DNA of 64,000 bases from an uncultured Poribacteria bacterium (GTDB taxonomy: Bacteria; Poribacteria; WGA-4E; WGA-3G): positions 992,001-1,056,000 of the forward strand of contig OX638316.1 in the NCBI GenBank assembly GCA_951812525.1, in the 5' to 3' direction. The notes beneath the pieces were generated by a model. That model was not told where the DNA came from, ran no database searches, and saw only the letters and a program-made list of their open reading frames with translations. The position numbers and the translations under genes are program-made. The number at the start of each line of letters is the position of its first letter. The first letter of the stretch is position 1. Shown here in pieces: positions 1 to 10,100 of the stretch.

Positions 1-861
1 CAACCAAGAAGATCCTGATGTAATAAAAAACGTATTCGTGAATTGATTTACCTGTACTGCGGCGACCCCTAATACGGCAGGTCCAACCAGATGAATGACT
101 TGAAGTACCCTTGGATCACGTAGACTCAGCAGTGGACGATATCGAAAACCGACGCGATACATAGACGGCACCTGAATCACAAATTGGGCGATACCTCCGA
201 TGAACACACCGATTGCCATCCCCGTCACTGGATGCATCCCCGCCAATGGACACAAATAGTAACCACTTATGCCGACAACGAGGGAACTGATGTTAAAGAA
301 CGAGGAAGCGCACGCCGGAACGCCGAATCTCCCCTTACTGTTCAACAATCCCATCGCAATCGCTGCCAGCGAAACAAAGAGCAGGTATGGAAACATTAAT
401 TGGGTAAGATAGATCGTTAATTCAACTTTAGTATCAAACCCGTAGTGATCAACGGTATCCAACGTCTCGTCGAAATCCTGGCGCGCCAATACATCAATGA
501 TACTGGGAGCAAAAGCGATACCCAGTACCGTGATACCTATTAAAATGAGGAACGTTAAATTAAAGACCCGGTTTGCAAGATTCCACGCTGCCGCTTCCCC
601 GTCTTCAGCTTCCGTGGCAAGGAACGTCGTAATAAACGCCTTACTCAAGATACCTTCGCCAAATAGGTCACGCAGGAAGTTTGGAATACGAAACGCCAAG
701 TAAAAAGCGTCTCCACTGAGGTTCGACCGGAAATAGTATGCAATCGCGGCTTCGCGTGCAAGTCCCAATATCCGCGACCCCATCACAGCAACACTGACAA
801 TTCCCGCGGCACGAGTGACATCTTGATTATTTTTTTCTACGGATTTTGTTTCGTTTTCCAT
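1..861 (-). CDS. murJ: MurJ/MviN lipid II flippase, N-terminal part (cut by window edge)
   Basis: The first 287 codons are visible and the gene runs off the left edge. Translation of the minus strand from the ATG at 861 gives a polytopic membrane protein. It contains SRILGLAREAAIAYYF near residue 29 and AFRIPNFLRDLFGEG near residue 56, the hallmark start of the MurJ/MviN family in the MOP exporter superfamily. Several hydrophobic helices follow. MurJ flips undecaprenyl-linked lipid II across the inner membrane for peptidoglycan synthesis. The first 16 or so residues are hydrophilic (many N, K, E). Palindromic repeats lie just upstream and no clear promoter was seen. The family call is firm; the in vivo substrate is inferred from the family. 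Confidence 0.93.
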   Translation of the reverse strand, partial: MENETKSVEKNNQDVTRAAGIVSVAVMGSRILGLAREAAIAYYFRSNLSGDAFYLAFRIPNFLRDLFGEGILSKAFITTFLATEAEDGEAAAWNLANRVFNLTFLILIGITVLGIAFAPSIIDVLARQDFDETLDTVDHYGFDTKVELTIYLTQLMFPYLLFVSLAAIAMGLLNSKGRFGVPACASSFFNISSLVVGISGYYLCPLAGMHPVTGMAIGVFIGGIAQFVIQVPSMYRVGFRYRPLLSLRDPRVLQVIHLVGPAVLGVAAVQVNQFTNTFFITSGSSWL

Positions 862-895
862 TTTTTACGAGAGATTTCCATATCCCAACTTTCCC

Positions 896-952
896 TGTAG
901 GAGCGATCTCCTGATCGCGACTCTCCGTGTAGGAGCGATCTCCCGATCGCGA
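896..952. repeat. two tandem copies of a GATCGC-type dispersed palindrome
   Basis: Two near-identical units (896-920 and 927-952) read GTAGGAGCGATCTCC followed by TGATCGCGA or CGATCGCGA. Each can fold as GCGATC-TC(C/T)(C/T)-GATCGC. They share the outer GTAGGA box with the GGGATT-type palindromes found across the window. The rest of 862-1132 holds an AGAATGC/GCATTCT hairpin near 973-993 and the promoter of the next gene. Confidence 0.7.
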
Positions 953-1053
953 TTCTTCATGCAACTGCCTGCAGAATGCCATACGCGCATTCTGATTTAC
1001 GCGCATTCGGCGTTGATTCCCGCTGAAAACCTACGTTAGCGTGAAACTTCCTC

Positions 1054-1082
1054 TTGACATCGTCTCTAACTTAGTGTAAATT
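1054..1082 (+). promoter_or_regulatory. sigma70-like promoter of the DUF2203 gene
   Basis: TTGACA at 1054-1059 is a perfect -35. A 17-base spacer is followed by TAAATT at 1077-1082, a 4/6 match to the -10. It lies about 50 bases before the ATG at 1133. A ribosome binding site AAGGAG is at 1119-1124. Confidence 0.5.
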
Positions 1083-1132
1083 TTAGAGCGTTGCCTATAA
1101 TAAATTTTTTAAATACACAAGGAGACCCAAAG

Positions 1133-1513
1133 ATGCAGGAAAAACGATATTTTACGCTCGAAGAAGCAAACCAATACATCCCGGAATTAGTCGATGAGAT
1201 CTCACTATTAAGAGCAATAAGAAACGAACTCGCAATGTACCACGCAGAAATCACACCACTCTTGGAGGTAGTTTCCTCTAACGGCGGCAGTAAATGGACA
1301 CCCGCACTCCTTAAAGCAACAGCAAATTTTCAGGACGTCCTTGACCGGATCGCAAATATTGGCTGTCATCTGAAGGGACTTGATCCAGGATTAGTCGATT
1401 TCCCACACCTACGCGACGGCAAGGAGGTATATCTTTGCTGGCGGATGGGTGAAGCAAAAATTCGCTACTGGCATGAAATCGAGGACGGGTTTGAGGGACG
1501 GCAGCGGTTGTAA
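1133..1513 (+). CDS. DUF2203 family protein
   Basis: A 126-residue cytosolic protein. The C-terminal half (LVDFPHLRDGKEVYLCW, then WHEIEDGFEGRQ) is the conserved core of DUF2203, a small family of unknown function. The N-terminus, YFTLEEANQYIPEL, also matches the family start. I place the start at the ATG at 1133 because AAGGAG sits 8 bases upstream. A TTG 14 codons earlier has no such site. It converges with thiD, leaving only 9 bases between the stop codons and no terminator hairpin. Its cellular role is unknown. Confidence 0.85.
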   Translation: MQEKRYFTLEEANQYIPELVDEISLLRAIRNELAMYHAEITPLLEVVSSNGGSKWTPALLKATANFQDVLDRIANIGCHLKGLDPGLVDFPHLRDGKEVYLCWRMGEAKIRYWHEIEDGFEGRQRL

Positions 1514-1522
1514 TCAGTGCGC

Positions 1523-2305
1523 TTACGCCCGAAAAAAATGGTTTGTCGGTCCGTGTCCGTGTCCGATATCCAAAGCGTGCTGAATAGCACCTGTAATATA
1601 TGCTTTCGCTATCCTGATAGCGTCAACTAAATCTTTACCGTGTGCGAGTTGTGTCGCAATTGCCGCCGAGTAGGTGCAACCTGTACCGTGTGTGTTTTCT
1701 GTTTCAACCCATTCCGCCTCAAAAAAAGTCCACTCCCCATTACAATAAAGCACATCAGTAGCCGTATTTCCAGTAAGATGTCCGCCTTTAACGAGAACAG
1801 CGTGACAGCCAAGTTCGGCAATTGTTTCTGCAGCACTTTTTGCCGCATCCGTATTTCGGATGTCCCGCTGTGCAAGCAATTCCGCCTCGTAAATATTCGG
1901 CGTAATCACCGTTGCAAGTGGAATCAACGCTGTCTTTAGACTATCAATCGCCTCTTCCTTCAAAAGTGGAAATTTGCTCTTGGAGATCATCACTGGGTCC
2001 ACGACGATGGTTGACGGCGCATACGCTTTCAACTTCGCCGCAACCGCTTTGACAATCGCTGGCGAAGAAAGCATCCCCGTTTTGACGCTCGCTACATCGA
2101 AATCTGTGAAAACAGCATCCAACTGCGCCTCAATTAGCGAGATAGGTAGATCAAACGCATCGGTCACAGCGACTGTATTCTGTGCCGTAACAGAGGTAAT
2201 CGCCGACATGGCATAGCCGCCGTTTGCCGAGATTGCCTTGATATCCGCCTGTATACCGGCACCACCGCCTGAATCTGAACCTGCAATCGTTAAAATCTGT
2301 TTCAT
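1523..2305 (-). CDS. thiD: hydroxymethylpyrimidine/phosphomethylpyrimidine kinase
   Basis: A 260-residue ribokinase-family enzyme. ThiD phosphorylates HMP and HMP-P to HMP-PP for thiamin synthesis. Visible signatures are ILTIAGSDSGGGAGIQADIK at the N-terminus, VVDPVMISKS in the middle, and GTGCTYSAAIA near the C-terminus, which is the anion hole and catalytic base region. The ATG at 2305 is preceded by GGAGGTG about 8 bases upstream, so I prefer it to a longer in-frame extension that would overlap thiE. It lies 19 bases after the thiE stop, so the two are almost certainly cotranscribed. No TPP riboswitch was recognised upstream. Confidence 0.93.
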   Translation of the reverse strand: MKQILTIAGSDSGGGAGIQADIKAISANGGYAMSAITSVTAQNTVAVTDAFDLPISLIEAQLDAVFTDFDVASVKTGMLSSPAIVKAVAAKLKAYAPSTIVVDPVMISKSKFPLLKEEAIDSLKTALIPLATVITPNIYEAELLAQRDIRNTDAAKSAAETIAELGCHAVLVKGGHLTGNTATDVLYCNGEWTFFEAEWVETENTHGTGCTYSAAIATQLAHGKDLVDAIRIAKAYITGAIQHALDIGHGHGPTNHFFRA

Positions 2306-2324
2306 ATTTTTCGCACCTCCGTCC

Positions 2325-2942
2325 TTAAGATAGTGCCTCAAGATAGCGTCTCGCCTGTTTTCCGGCATCCTTCGGAGACATAACGTCTGACATCACAGCA
2401 ACCCCAAAGGCTCCTGCCGCTAAACATTCAGTAGCTCGTGCCGCTGTAATGCCACCCAGAGCAAATACAGGCAACACAACGCGTGCTGTTATCTCAGTGA
2501 GACCCCCTATGCCGACCGCGGGACCATAGCCCGGTTTGCTGGCTGTCGGATAGATTGGACTATAAGTCACGAAATCAGCCCCTTCCGCTTCCCGTTTTTC
2601 TGCTGCATCACAGGAGTGCACCGAGCATCCGATATAGAAGTTACCATCTGTTTGTGCTCTCACATAATTCACGGATTCTATACTCGCAGGAAGGTGAATA
2701 CCCGCAGCTCCTACATTGCGTGCAATGTGTATATCCGTATTCACAAAAAGTTTCGCCCCGTAGTTCCGACATAATTCCGCAATCGGTTGCGCCAAGTCCA
2801 GCAATTCGTCACCGCTTAAATCTTTTTCACGCAATTGGATAGCGGGAACCCCTACGTCCAGCAATTCGGAGATTACTTCAGTTAAAGGGGTGGTGGCACA
2901 CTGGTGTCTGTCTGTAATGGCGTACAACCTGAAATCAATCAT
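2325..2942 (-). CDS. thiE: thiamine-phosphate synthase
   Basis: A 205-residue TIM-barrel protein. ThiE joins HMP-PP and thiazole phosphate into thiamin phosphate. Family motifs are LYAITDR at the start, IQLREKDLS (pyrophosphate binding), GIHLPAS, GCSVHS, TYSPIYPTASKPGYGP and FALGGI. The length is normal. It is the first thiamin gene of a pair with thiD and follows rsmB by 125 bases. That gap holds a hairpin-poor stretch rich in GTCAGTTATCGGTTGTCGG-type words that recur in many intergenic regions here. The Shine-Dalgarno site is weak (AAAAAGA). Confidence 0.93.
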   Translation of the reverse strand: MIDFRLYAITDRHQCATTPLTEVISELLDVGVPAIQLREKDLSGDELLDLAQPIAELCRNYGAKLFVNTDIHIARNVGAAGIHLPASIESVNYVRAQTDGNFYIGCSVHSCDAAEKREAEGADFVTYSPIYPTASKPGYGPAVGIGGLTEITARVVLPVFALGGITAARATECLAAGAFGVAVMSDVMSPKDAGKQARRYLEALS

Positions 2943-3067
2943 TCTTTTTAAGAGTTGTCAGTTATCGGTTGTCGGTCAGAGGACACTTGGAACAAGCTGT
3001 CAACATTTTGGAGCACATCAAGAAGAATGAATTGTTACACCAAAGTCTCTTAACTGAAAACTGACAA

Positions 3068-4453
3068 CTACTCCGTAGAGACCCGTCGGAGGCGTGCTGC
3101 GAACGCGCCGTCAACTCCGTGTTCATGTGGGAATGTTTGAACAAAGCCTTGTGGTGTTATCACACCGGGGGGAACATCTGGCAAAAAGCGTCGGGCATCT
3201 TCCACTGTATACATCGGGAAGTCTTTTAAAAATCGCTGAACGACCTCCTCATTTTCCATCGGCTCAATGCTACAAGTGCTATAGACAAGGATGCCTCCCG
3301 GTTTGATGTACTGTGCGGCGTTTTTTAACAAATTATACTGCATTTCACTGAGGGCACGAACCTGCTTAAACGTTTTATTCCATCGGATGTCCGGATGCCG
3401 TCGAAGCGTTCCGAATCCTGAGCAGGGTGCATCGATAAGCACAGCATCTGCTGTTTTAATAAATTCAAGGTCTACTTTTGTGACATCAGCTACTTGGGTT
3501 TCAACGTTGTGCGCGCCGACACGCCGACAGTTTTTCTCTAACAACCCTATTTTTTCTGCTGACACATCCACGGCAATGAGTTTTCCAGCATTCCCCATGA
3601 GATGCGCCAAGTGTGTTGTCTTGCCACCCGGTGCGGCACAGAGATCTACGATGCATTGCGCTTCCGCTGGGGAGAGAAGACGCGACACTAACATTGCACT
3701 TTCGTCTTGGACATAGATGTCCTCTCGACTGAGGACATCCTTTAAAGTCTTGTCACCAGTGGCATCAAAGGCAGTGATGGCGCGGTTTTCCAGCACCAAT
3801 CCATCGGGTGCGATTTTGGAGGCAGTCGCCGTAATACCGCTCGCCTTCAGTGATTGGCAAACTTCTTCGCGTTGTGTCAGGAGGGAATTTACGCGGAGTG
3901 CCAGTGGTGCGATCTGGTTGCTGGCACGACAGAACGCTAACGTCCATGAAACGCCGTGTGTCTGGAGCCACTGCTTTATTAACCACGTGGGATAGGATAA
4001 CGATATCGCGATATGTTCGGTCGGATTTTCATCGAGTGGTGGATAGGCTAACGTTGCGCCTTCACGTTGTACGGAACGAAGTACGGCGTTGATAAAGCCT
4101 GCAGTTTTCCGTCCACGGGAAGATTTACGTAGGTGAGACGTGGCAAGTTGGACGGTTTCATAAATCGCCGCGTGTGCGGGGATGCCGTCGAGATGCAGCA
4201 GCTGAAATGCACCGAGCCGCAGGATATTACGATGCCGAGCGTCTAACTGGAATCTCGGATTGATAAACTGATTTAGTACCCAATCCAGCTGCCGCTGCCA
4301 CCGGATAACGCCGTAGACAAGCCCATTTACCAATCGGCGTTCACGCCCATCAGTCGCGTAGCGTCCAAAGGCACTATCAACAACAGAGGCTATGGACGCA
4401 CTGGCGTGAGAGAGGGTCATCAGACACTCTAAGGCAACTTTACGGGCGTTCAT
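3068..4453 (-). CDS. rsmB: 16S rRNA (cytosine-967-C5)-methyltransferase
   Basis: A 461-residue SAM-dependent RNA methyltransferase. An N-terminal NusB-like RNA-binding domain covers roughly residues 1-140 and the catalytic Rossmann domain follows. The SAM-binding motif DLCAAPGGKT is at 270-279. The two catalytic cysteines of RNA m5C methyltransferases lie in DAPCSG (341-346) and STCS (392-395). RsmB modifies the P-site region of 16S rRNA. The gene follows rpsT at 93 bases and precedes thiE, so it may share the rpsT transcript. Length and domain order are normal. Confidence 0.93.
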   Translation of the reverse strand: MNARKVALECLMTLSHASASIASVVDSAFGRYATDGRERRLVNGLVYGVIRWQRQLDWVLNQFINPRFQLDARHRNILRLGAFQLLHLDGIPAHAAIYETVQLATSHLRKSSRGRKTAGFINAVLRSVQREGATLAYPPLDENPTEHIAISLSYPTWLIKQWLQTHGVSWTLAFCRASNQIAPLALRVNSLLTQREEVCQSLKASGITATASKIAPDGLVLENRAITAFDATGDKTLKDVLSREDIYVQDESAMLVSRLLSPAEAQCIVDLCAAPGGKTTHLAHLMGNAGKLIAVDVSAEKIGLLEKNCRRVGAHNVETQVADVTKVDLEFIKTADAVLIDAPCSGFGTLRRHPDIRWNKTFKQVRALSEMQYNLLKNAAQYIKPGGILVYSTCSIEPMENEEVVQRFLKDFPMYTVEDARRFLPDVPPGVITPQGFVQTFPHEHGVDGAFAARLRRVSTE

Positions 4454-4546
4454 ATCTCGCGATAACGCGAGGTTCCGTGACTGAGTGTCCCGATGCCTCG
4501 CGAGTCTCCATCTTTTAGCAGCAAATTATTTAATACAACTCAAGAA

Positions 4547-4819
4547 TTACGCCGCTTCCGCCATCAGTGCGTGCAATTTGCTGATGAGTCTGGACTTTTG
4601 GCGATTTGCTGTCCCTTTTTTGATAACGCCTTTGCTGGCAGCTCTATCCAAGAGACTTGTCACGCTCTTGCACAACTCCTGTGCCGTTTCAACATTGCCT
4701 TCATCAAGTGCCGCCTCTGTCTGCTTAAGCACTGTCCGCAGCGTTGATTTGCGATGTCGATTGCGTATGCGTTTCTTTTCATCCGCACGCGCATGTTTCT
4801 TTGCAGATTGTCTATGCAA
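4547..4819 (-). CDS. rpsT: 30S ribosomal protein S20
   Basis: A 90-residue, very basic protein with the S20 pattern: SAKKHARADEKKRIRNRHRK at the N-terminus and ASKGVIKKGTANRQKSRL near the C-terminus. It binds 16S rRNA during small-subunit assembly. The start codon is TTG: AAGGAG lies 8 bases upstream and no ATG is available in frame. A UUG start is common for rpsT and is often tied to autoregulation; that link is only inferred here. A good promoter is about 90 bases upstream. Confidence 0.92.
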   Translation of the reverse strand: MHRQSAKKHARADEKKRIRNRHRKSTLRTVLKQTEAALDEGNVETAQELCKSVTSLLDRAASKGVIKKGTANRQKSRLISKLHALMAEAA

Positions 4820-4904
4820 AACTCCTACTCCTTTTGAGAACTTATGCTCTCGATAATCTCACAAAAATCGAGGCGTCGAATATCTTTCACAATGCGTGTA
4901 CTTA

Positions 4905-4933
4905 ATGATACCATAAAATATTGGGTTTGTCTA
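4905..4933 (-). promoter_or_regulatory. sigma70-like promoter of rpsT
   Basis: On the minus strand TAGACA (4928-4933), a 17-base spacer and TATCAT (4905-4910), each 5/6 to consensus. Transcription would start about 75-80 bases before the rpsT TTG. Confidence 0.6.
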
Positions 4934-5068
4934 CTTTTTTTGTATTGGCTGTTAGCGATCAGCAGTCAGCAGAACGATCCAGTGGATTGTAGGTTTTGCT
5001 CAGAAAAACCTGCGCGGTTGGAAACATCGCCTTTCGATGGACAGCGGACACGAATGGTGAAAACCACA

Positions 5069-5097
5069 TTGATTTCTCCCTGAAAAAGTATTAAAAT
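5069..5097 (+). promoter_or_regulatory. sigma70-like promoter of the 5137 gene
   Basis: TTGATT (5069-5074), a 17-base spacer and TAAAAT (5092-5097). The gene's ATG at 5137 follows with an AAGGAA ribosome binding site. Confidence 0.45.
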
Positions 5098-5136
5098 ATA
5101 TAGCAAAATATACATCAATCAAAAGGAAATTCTTTA

Positions 5137-6909
5137 ATGAAATTGCTACAGCTTCTGTTGATTATTTCACTTGGCATCGGTGCTTACGCCCTTGTGGCAG
5201 CACCTCCAGACTTATCTACCACTCCCCCATGGCAACCCACAGGAAAATACACACATCCCCCTATCCAAGAGAGTTCCGGTATCGTTACAAGTCAGCAATT
5301 TGAAGGTGTCTATTGGACACTCAACGACTCTGGCAACCCTGCAGCACTTTACGCTACAAAACTAAATGGTGAATTAATTCAAGAGATCGCTGTGAGCGGT
5401 TCGGGCAACTTCGACTGGGAAGCACTCGGTATCGACACACAGAACCAACTCTGGATCGGTGAAATCGGCAATAATAGCACGCTACGGCAAGACTTGAAAG
5501 TAGTCGTCGTTGCAGAACCGGACCCGTTCACTGAAACAGAGGTGGAAGTCATCGCAAGTTACCCGTATCGCTATCCAAACGAGAATGTGGATGCTGAAGG
5601 GCTCTTTATCGCCGGAGGTATCCCCTACATCGTCTCTAAGGAGCGGGAACGTGCTGTACTCTATCGATTTCCAACACTACAACCTGATACAAAACAGGTT
5701 TTAGAACGTGTTGGTGAATTCGCTGATGCAAAATTCGTGACAGGTGCAGGATTGTCTGAAGACGGGACGAGGCTTGCTGTCTGTACCTACGACGCACTCT
5801 GGGTGTATCAGGGCACAGCGGATAATTTCGCACAGATGATTCAGAGCACACCGTGGCACCTATCACATAGTTTTTATGGAGAGGCGGTTTGCTTTGACGG
5901 TTATGATCTTGTCCTAACGAATGAAGGGCGTGACCTCTACAGTTTACCACAATTTTGGTACGAGAAAGAGTGGGAGCTGCCTCCAAAAAACACACAATCG
6001 GCAGTCTCTCTCCTACCTAAAGCAACAACACATAACGCATCAGCGCAAGTAGAAAGCTACCGCACAACGGGCATAACTATAGATGGAAGCTATGTAGCAC
6101 TGATACCGGAAACTGCTGAAGAGACCGGATCCTTAACTGTTCCAATTGAAGCTCCTTACAGAGATGTTTATGAAATTAGTGCTATTTTAGCGCGTGGACC
6201 GGAATACGCCCAAGTTGAACTATCAGCGAACGGCACTGTAGTCGGCACATCCTACAACAGTTATTTTCCTGAACCGATAGCCGGGACGTTGGTTTCATTT
6301 GGTACCGCTCCCCTGAATGCTGGGACAAACCAAATTATGCTTAGGGTCGTCGGGAAAGCAGCCGAAGGGAAAAGTTACAAAATCGGTATCAATTCCTATC
6401 AGGTGCTGCATGCCTCTCCATTTGTTGAACGTTACATGGTACTCGGTCCATTTCCCAACACAGATGTTGAGACGATTGATAAGCTGCTGCACTCTGAAAG
6501 CCCGTTAAACTCAGAGGCAACTTACACAGGTACGCATGGCAAAACAGTCCATTGGCAGGAAGGGACTGCAGGCGCAGGCGGTTACCTCGATTTACGTACA
6601 AACCTTAGTTTTGAGCCACAGGTTGTTGGATACACGCTAGTGTACGTCCACGCCTCGAAAATAACCGATTCTGTGATGCTGATTGGGAGCGATGACGAAA
6701 TCACTGTCTGGCTAAACGGAACCGAAATTCACCGGAACAGTATTGACGCTGGAGCGTCGGTAGATAGAGATGCGGTTCCGTGCCAATTGAAAGCAGGATG
6801 GAACACGGTTCTGTGCCAAAAAGTGGATCTCGGTTGGTCGTGGGGGCTTTATCTACGGTTTACGGATGCGGATGGGGATCTTCGGTATAGTCTACAGCCA
6901 GAAGAATAA
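5137..6909 (+). CDS. secreted beta-propeller protein with C-terminal jelly-roll-like module
   Basis: A 590-residue protein with an N-terminal signal peptide (KLLQLLLIISLGIGAYALVAA). Residues about 40-290 show repeated short blades and motifs such as ESSGIVTSQQ, WTLNDSGN, EALGID and WIGEIGNN. These resemble calcium-binding propellers of the phytase/SdiA-regulated type, which often act on or bind phosphate compounds; that is an inference. Residues about 425-585 form a second module (VLGPFPN..., SDDEITVWLNGTEIHR, WNTVLCQK, YLRFTD). A similar stretch occurs in the 36545-39589 protein. Catalytic residues were not identified and the function is unknown. A strong inverted repeat follows the stop. 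Confidence 0.8.
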   Translation: MKLLQLLLIISLGIGAYALVAAPPDLSTTPPWQPTGKYTHPPIQESSGIVTSQQFEGVYWTLNDSGNPAALYATKLNGELIQEIAVSGSGNFDWEALGIDTQNQLWIGEIGNNSTLRQDLKVVVVAEPDPFTETEVEVIASYPYRYPNENVDAEGLFIAGGIPYIVSKERERAVLYRFPTLQPDTKQVLERVGEFADAKFVTGAGLSEDGTRLAVCTYDALWVYQGTADNFAQMIQSTPWHLSHSFYGEAVCFDGYDLVLTNEGRDLYSLPQFWYEKEWELPPKNTQSAVSLLPKATTHNASAQVESYRTTGITIDGSYVALIPETAEETGSLTVPIEAPYRDVYEISAILARGPEYAQVELSANGTVVGTSYNSYFPEPIAGTLVSFGTAPLNAGTNQIMLRVVGKAAEGKSYKIGINSYQVLHASPFVERYMVLGPFPNTDVETIDKLLHSESPLNSEATYTGTHGKTVHWQEGTAGAGGYLDLRTNLSFEPQVVGYTLVYVHASKITDSVMLIGSDDEITVWLNGTEIHRNSIDAGASVDRDAVPCQLKAGWNTVLCQKVDLGWSWGLYLRFTDADGDLRYSLQPEE

Positions 6910-6910
6910 T

Positions 6911-6976
6911 GCTACTATGTGCAAGTAGACTTGCATATAGTAGCACTATTTGTCAAGTCCGCTTGCATATAGTAGC
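6911..6976. terminator. strong hairpin with duplicated 3' arm between convergent genes
   Basis: GCTACTATGTGCAAG (6911-6925) pairs with CTTGCATATAGTAGC (6930-6944) over 15 positions with a single wobble and a 4-base loop, starting one base after the upstream stop codon. The same 3' arm is repeated at 6962-6976 and is followed by GTTTTT. It probably terminates the 5137 transcript. The duplicated arm also makes it look like a mobile hairpin element. Confidence 0.6.
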
Positions 6977-7045
6977 GTTTTTCTGTCGTGCAGCGTGCGC
7001 GAGGTGATTTTTAAAGATGAATGCTTCAGAGGCATTCAGTTCTTC

Positions 7046-7068
7046 TGTAGGAGGGATTTCCAATCCCC
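7046..7068. repeat. GTAGG-type dispersed palindrome
   Basis: GTAGGAGGGATTTCCAATCCC can fold GGGATT/AATCCC. A TGAATGC/GCATTCA hairpin (about 7018-7039) lies just before it, and a run of GCTAACCGCCAATTGCC-like words follows up to the ileS stop codon. Confidence 0.65.
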
Positions 7069-7122
7069 ACTGTCAATTGCTAACCGCCAATTGCCAATCA
7101 CCAACCAGCAAAGATAGATGCT

Positions 7123-10100
7123 TTAGACCTGCTCAACACTCAAAGTTGCCGGTTCACCATTCAGTTTTTGTGCAACGGTGAATGCGTTTCCACTGGGAGA
7201 TTGGGCAACAGTTGTCGTCAGTGTTTCTCGCAGGATGTAGTCTCGATGTGCTTCAAACGCTTCCTCGACAAGCGATGATGGTGTTTCCAGACTGAGTTTA
7301 ATCCGATCTGCGACGTTAAAATCGGCATCCTTCCGCATATTTTGGATTTTGTTGACGAGTTCGCGCGCCAATCCCTCAAGCGTTAATTCGTGTGTCAGTT
7401 CCGTTGACAATGCAACGAACTTCTTAGCGTCCATCTCCACAAAGAAACCTTCCCGATTCTGCGTTTGCACGTCGATGTCTGACTGCTCAAGGGTGTACGT
7501 CTCTCCCGACGCTTCAACCTGTAAACTGCCTGTTGCTTCCAATTCCGCCTTCATCTGCACTGCATCTCCCGTAGCAAGTGCCTTTGCGATGGCTTGTACG
7601 CCTTTGCCATACTTCGGTCCCAGCACCCTGAAGTTGGGCTTAAGCGTCACCTGTGCAAATGCGTCGAGATCCTCCGTAAAGACAACAGCCTTGACGTTGA
7701 GTTCATCGTGTACGAATTCCGCCAAACGGTTAACGGTCTGTTTTTCTGGATCAGAGATGCCGCCGAGGGTGAATTCAGCAAGCGGTTGACGCGTTTTAAT
7801 GCCCGACCGGTTCCGTGCAGCATGTCCCATACTGATTACGTCGCGCGTGAAAGCCATATCGGTTTCGAGTTGTGCATCCTTCAACGAGACATCTGCAACT
7901 GGGTATTCCGCAAGATGCACACTGGCAGGTGCGTCCGGATCAAGCGAGCATACCAAGTTTCGGTAGAGTTCGTCCGCCAAAAACGGCATGAACGGTGCGG
8001 CGAGTTTCGCAACGGTTACAAGCACCTCATAAAGCGTAGCATACGCAGCTTGCTTGTCAAGTCCGGCTTCAGCACCCCAGAATCGGTCGCGGGATCGACG
8101 GACGTACCAGTTGCTGAGATCGTCCACAAATTCCTCAATGGCGCGCGGAGCATTCGTGAGATGGTAATTTTCCATGTCGCCGCGCACGCTGTCGATGAGG
8201 GTATGAAGCCGTGATAAGATCCATCTGTCCACGATAGCGCGCTCCGCAACCGGCGGTACCTCCTTCAATACATCAACCTGCTCTAAGTTGGCATACATAA
8301 CGAAGAAACCATAAACGTTGTAAAGGGTTCCCATGAACTTCTTCAACGCTTCATCAATGCCCTCCGGTTTGAAAGTGCGTGGTGTCCACGGCGTGGTTGC
8401 GGTGAACATATACCAACGCATCGCATCCGCGCCTTGCTTGTTGAGGATTGTCCACGGATCCACCGTGTTCCCCCGGCTCTTACTCATCTTTTGACCGTCG
8501 GGTCCCATAATTAACTCAAGGCAGAGGCAGTTTTTGTAAGCCGGTTTATCGTAGAGGAGTGTACCCGTCGCCAAGAGACTATAGAACCAACCGCGTGTCT
8601 GATCAATGGCTTCGGAGATGAAATCGGCAGGATACGCCTGTTCCAGCATCTCCTTGTTTTCAAACGGGTAATGCCACTGTGCGGTGTGCGCGCAGCCGGA
8701 GTCAAACCAGCAGTCAATTACATCTTGCACGCGACGCATCGGACCACTGCACTTGTCGCAGTTGAGGACAACATCGTCCACGTATGGACGGTGGAGCTCA
8801 ATATCATCTGGAACGTCAGTACCAAGCTCCTGCAGTTCGGCGATGCTACCCACACAGTGCTGATGTCCACAGTCGTCACAGATCCAGACCGGCAGTGGTG
8901 TTCCCCAATAACGCTCACGACTCAATCCCCAGTCGATGTTGTTTTCCAACCAATTGCCGAACCTTCCATCCTTGATATGCTCTGGATACCAGTTAATCTC
9001 CTGGTTGTGCTGGTGCATCTGATCGCGGATAGCGGTCGTGCGGATAAACCACGATTCGCGCGCATAGTAGAGCAGCGGATTATCACACCGCCAACAAAAC
9101 GGATATTGGTGAGTATATTCGGCAGCTTTGAACAACAGACCGCGCCCATCTAAGTTCTCGATGATTTGTGGATCTGCGTCTTTAACGTATTCACCTGCCC
9201 ACGGTTCTTTAACCTCTGGTACAAACCTACCATCATCACCGACCACTTGCACGAGCGGCATGTTGTGTTTCTGTCCGATCTCGTAGTCATCTTGCCCAAA
9301 AGCAGGAGCGATGTGGACTAAGCCGCTACCCTCTGTCGTCGTCACGAAATCCGCTGTAACGACGTAATGCGCTTTTTCTGGATGCTGTCCGCTATCAAAC
9401 AACGGTTCGTATTCCCAATTGCGGAGGTCGCTGCCCTTATAGCTTTCGACAACCTGCGGGGATTCATCACCAAACAGACTGGACATACACTCCTTGGCGA
9501 GAATGAGATGCCGTCCGTTATCTTCAACAGCGACATAGTCGTAATCCTCACCGACAGCCACGGCAACGTTAGACGGCAACGTCCACGGTGTCGTTGTCCA
9601 GACGAGTAGATAGGTATTCTCTCTGTCCTTCAACTGGAACCGAACAAAGATAGACGGATCGGCGACCTCTTGGTAACCCAAGGCGACTTCATGGCTCGCC
9701 AAGGTTGTACCGCATCGATAGCAATACGGTTGCACCTTATGTCCCTGATACAGCAGTTCCTTATCCCACGCCTGCCGAAGGACCCACCAGACGCTCTCAA
9801 TGTAATCATTGGACAACGTGATATAGGCATCGTCGAGGTTGACCCAAAATCCGATGCGCTCGGTCATTTCTCGCCAATCCTGCTCGTATTGGAACACGTT
9901 CTCCTTACACTTCTCGATAAAGTTTTGAACGCCGTAAGCCTCCAACTCTGCCTTGTTTGTAATATTCAGCTGCTTTTCGACCTGATACTCAACGGGGAGT
10001 CCGTGCGTATCCCAACCTGCTTTTCTGTGAACATAATGCCCTGTCATCGTTTTGTAGCGACAAACAGCATCCTTCATGACGCGAGCGAGGACGTGATGGA

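Larger units (their letters stand above)
4820..5136. other. divergent intergenic region between rpsT and the 5137 gene
   Basis: This stretch of 317 bases contains the leftward rpsT promoter (4905-4933) and a rightward promoter (5069-5097). Between them lie GTTAGCGATCAGCAGTCAG-type words and a palindrome, GTAGGTTTT...AAAACCTGC, near 4989-5016 that belongs to the GTAGG repeat group. No gene was recognised. Confidence 0.6.

Noticed and set aside
1091..1132. TTG start for the DUF2203 gene, 14 codons upstream of the ATG
   Set aside because: A good AAGGAG site lies just before the ATG at 1133, and the family begins with the sequence found there.
2943..3067. TPP riboswitch before thiE
   Set aside because: No THI-box core sequences were seen; the gap only holds repeat-like words.
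3291..3716. 141-codon plus-strand frame within rsmB
   Set aside because: It is antisense to a clear RsmB domain and has no ribosome binding site. Other long antisense frames inside ileS, mpa and the subtilase gene were rejected for the same reason.
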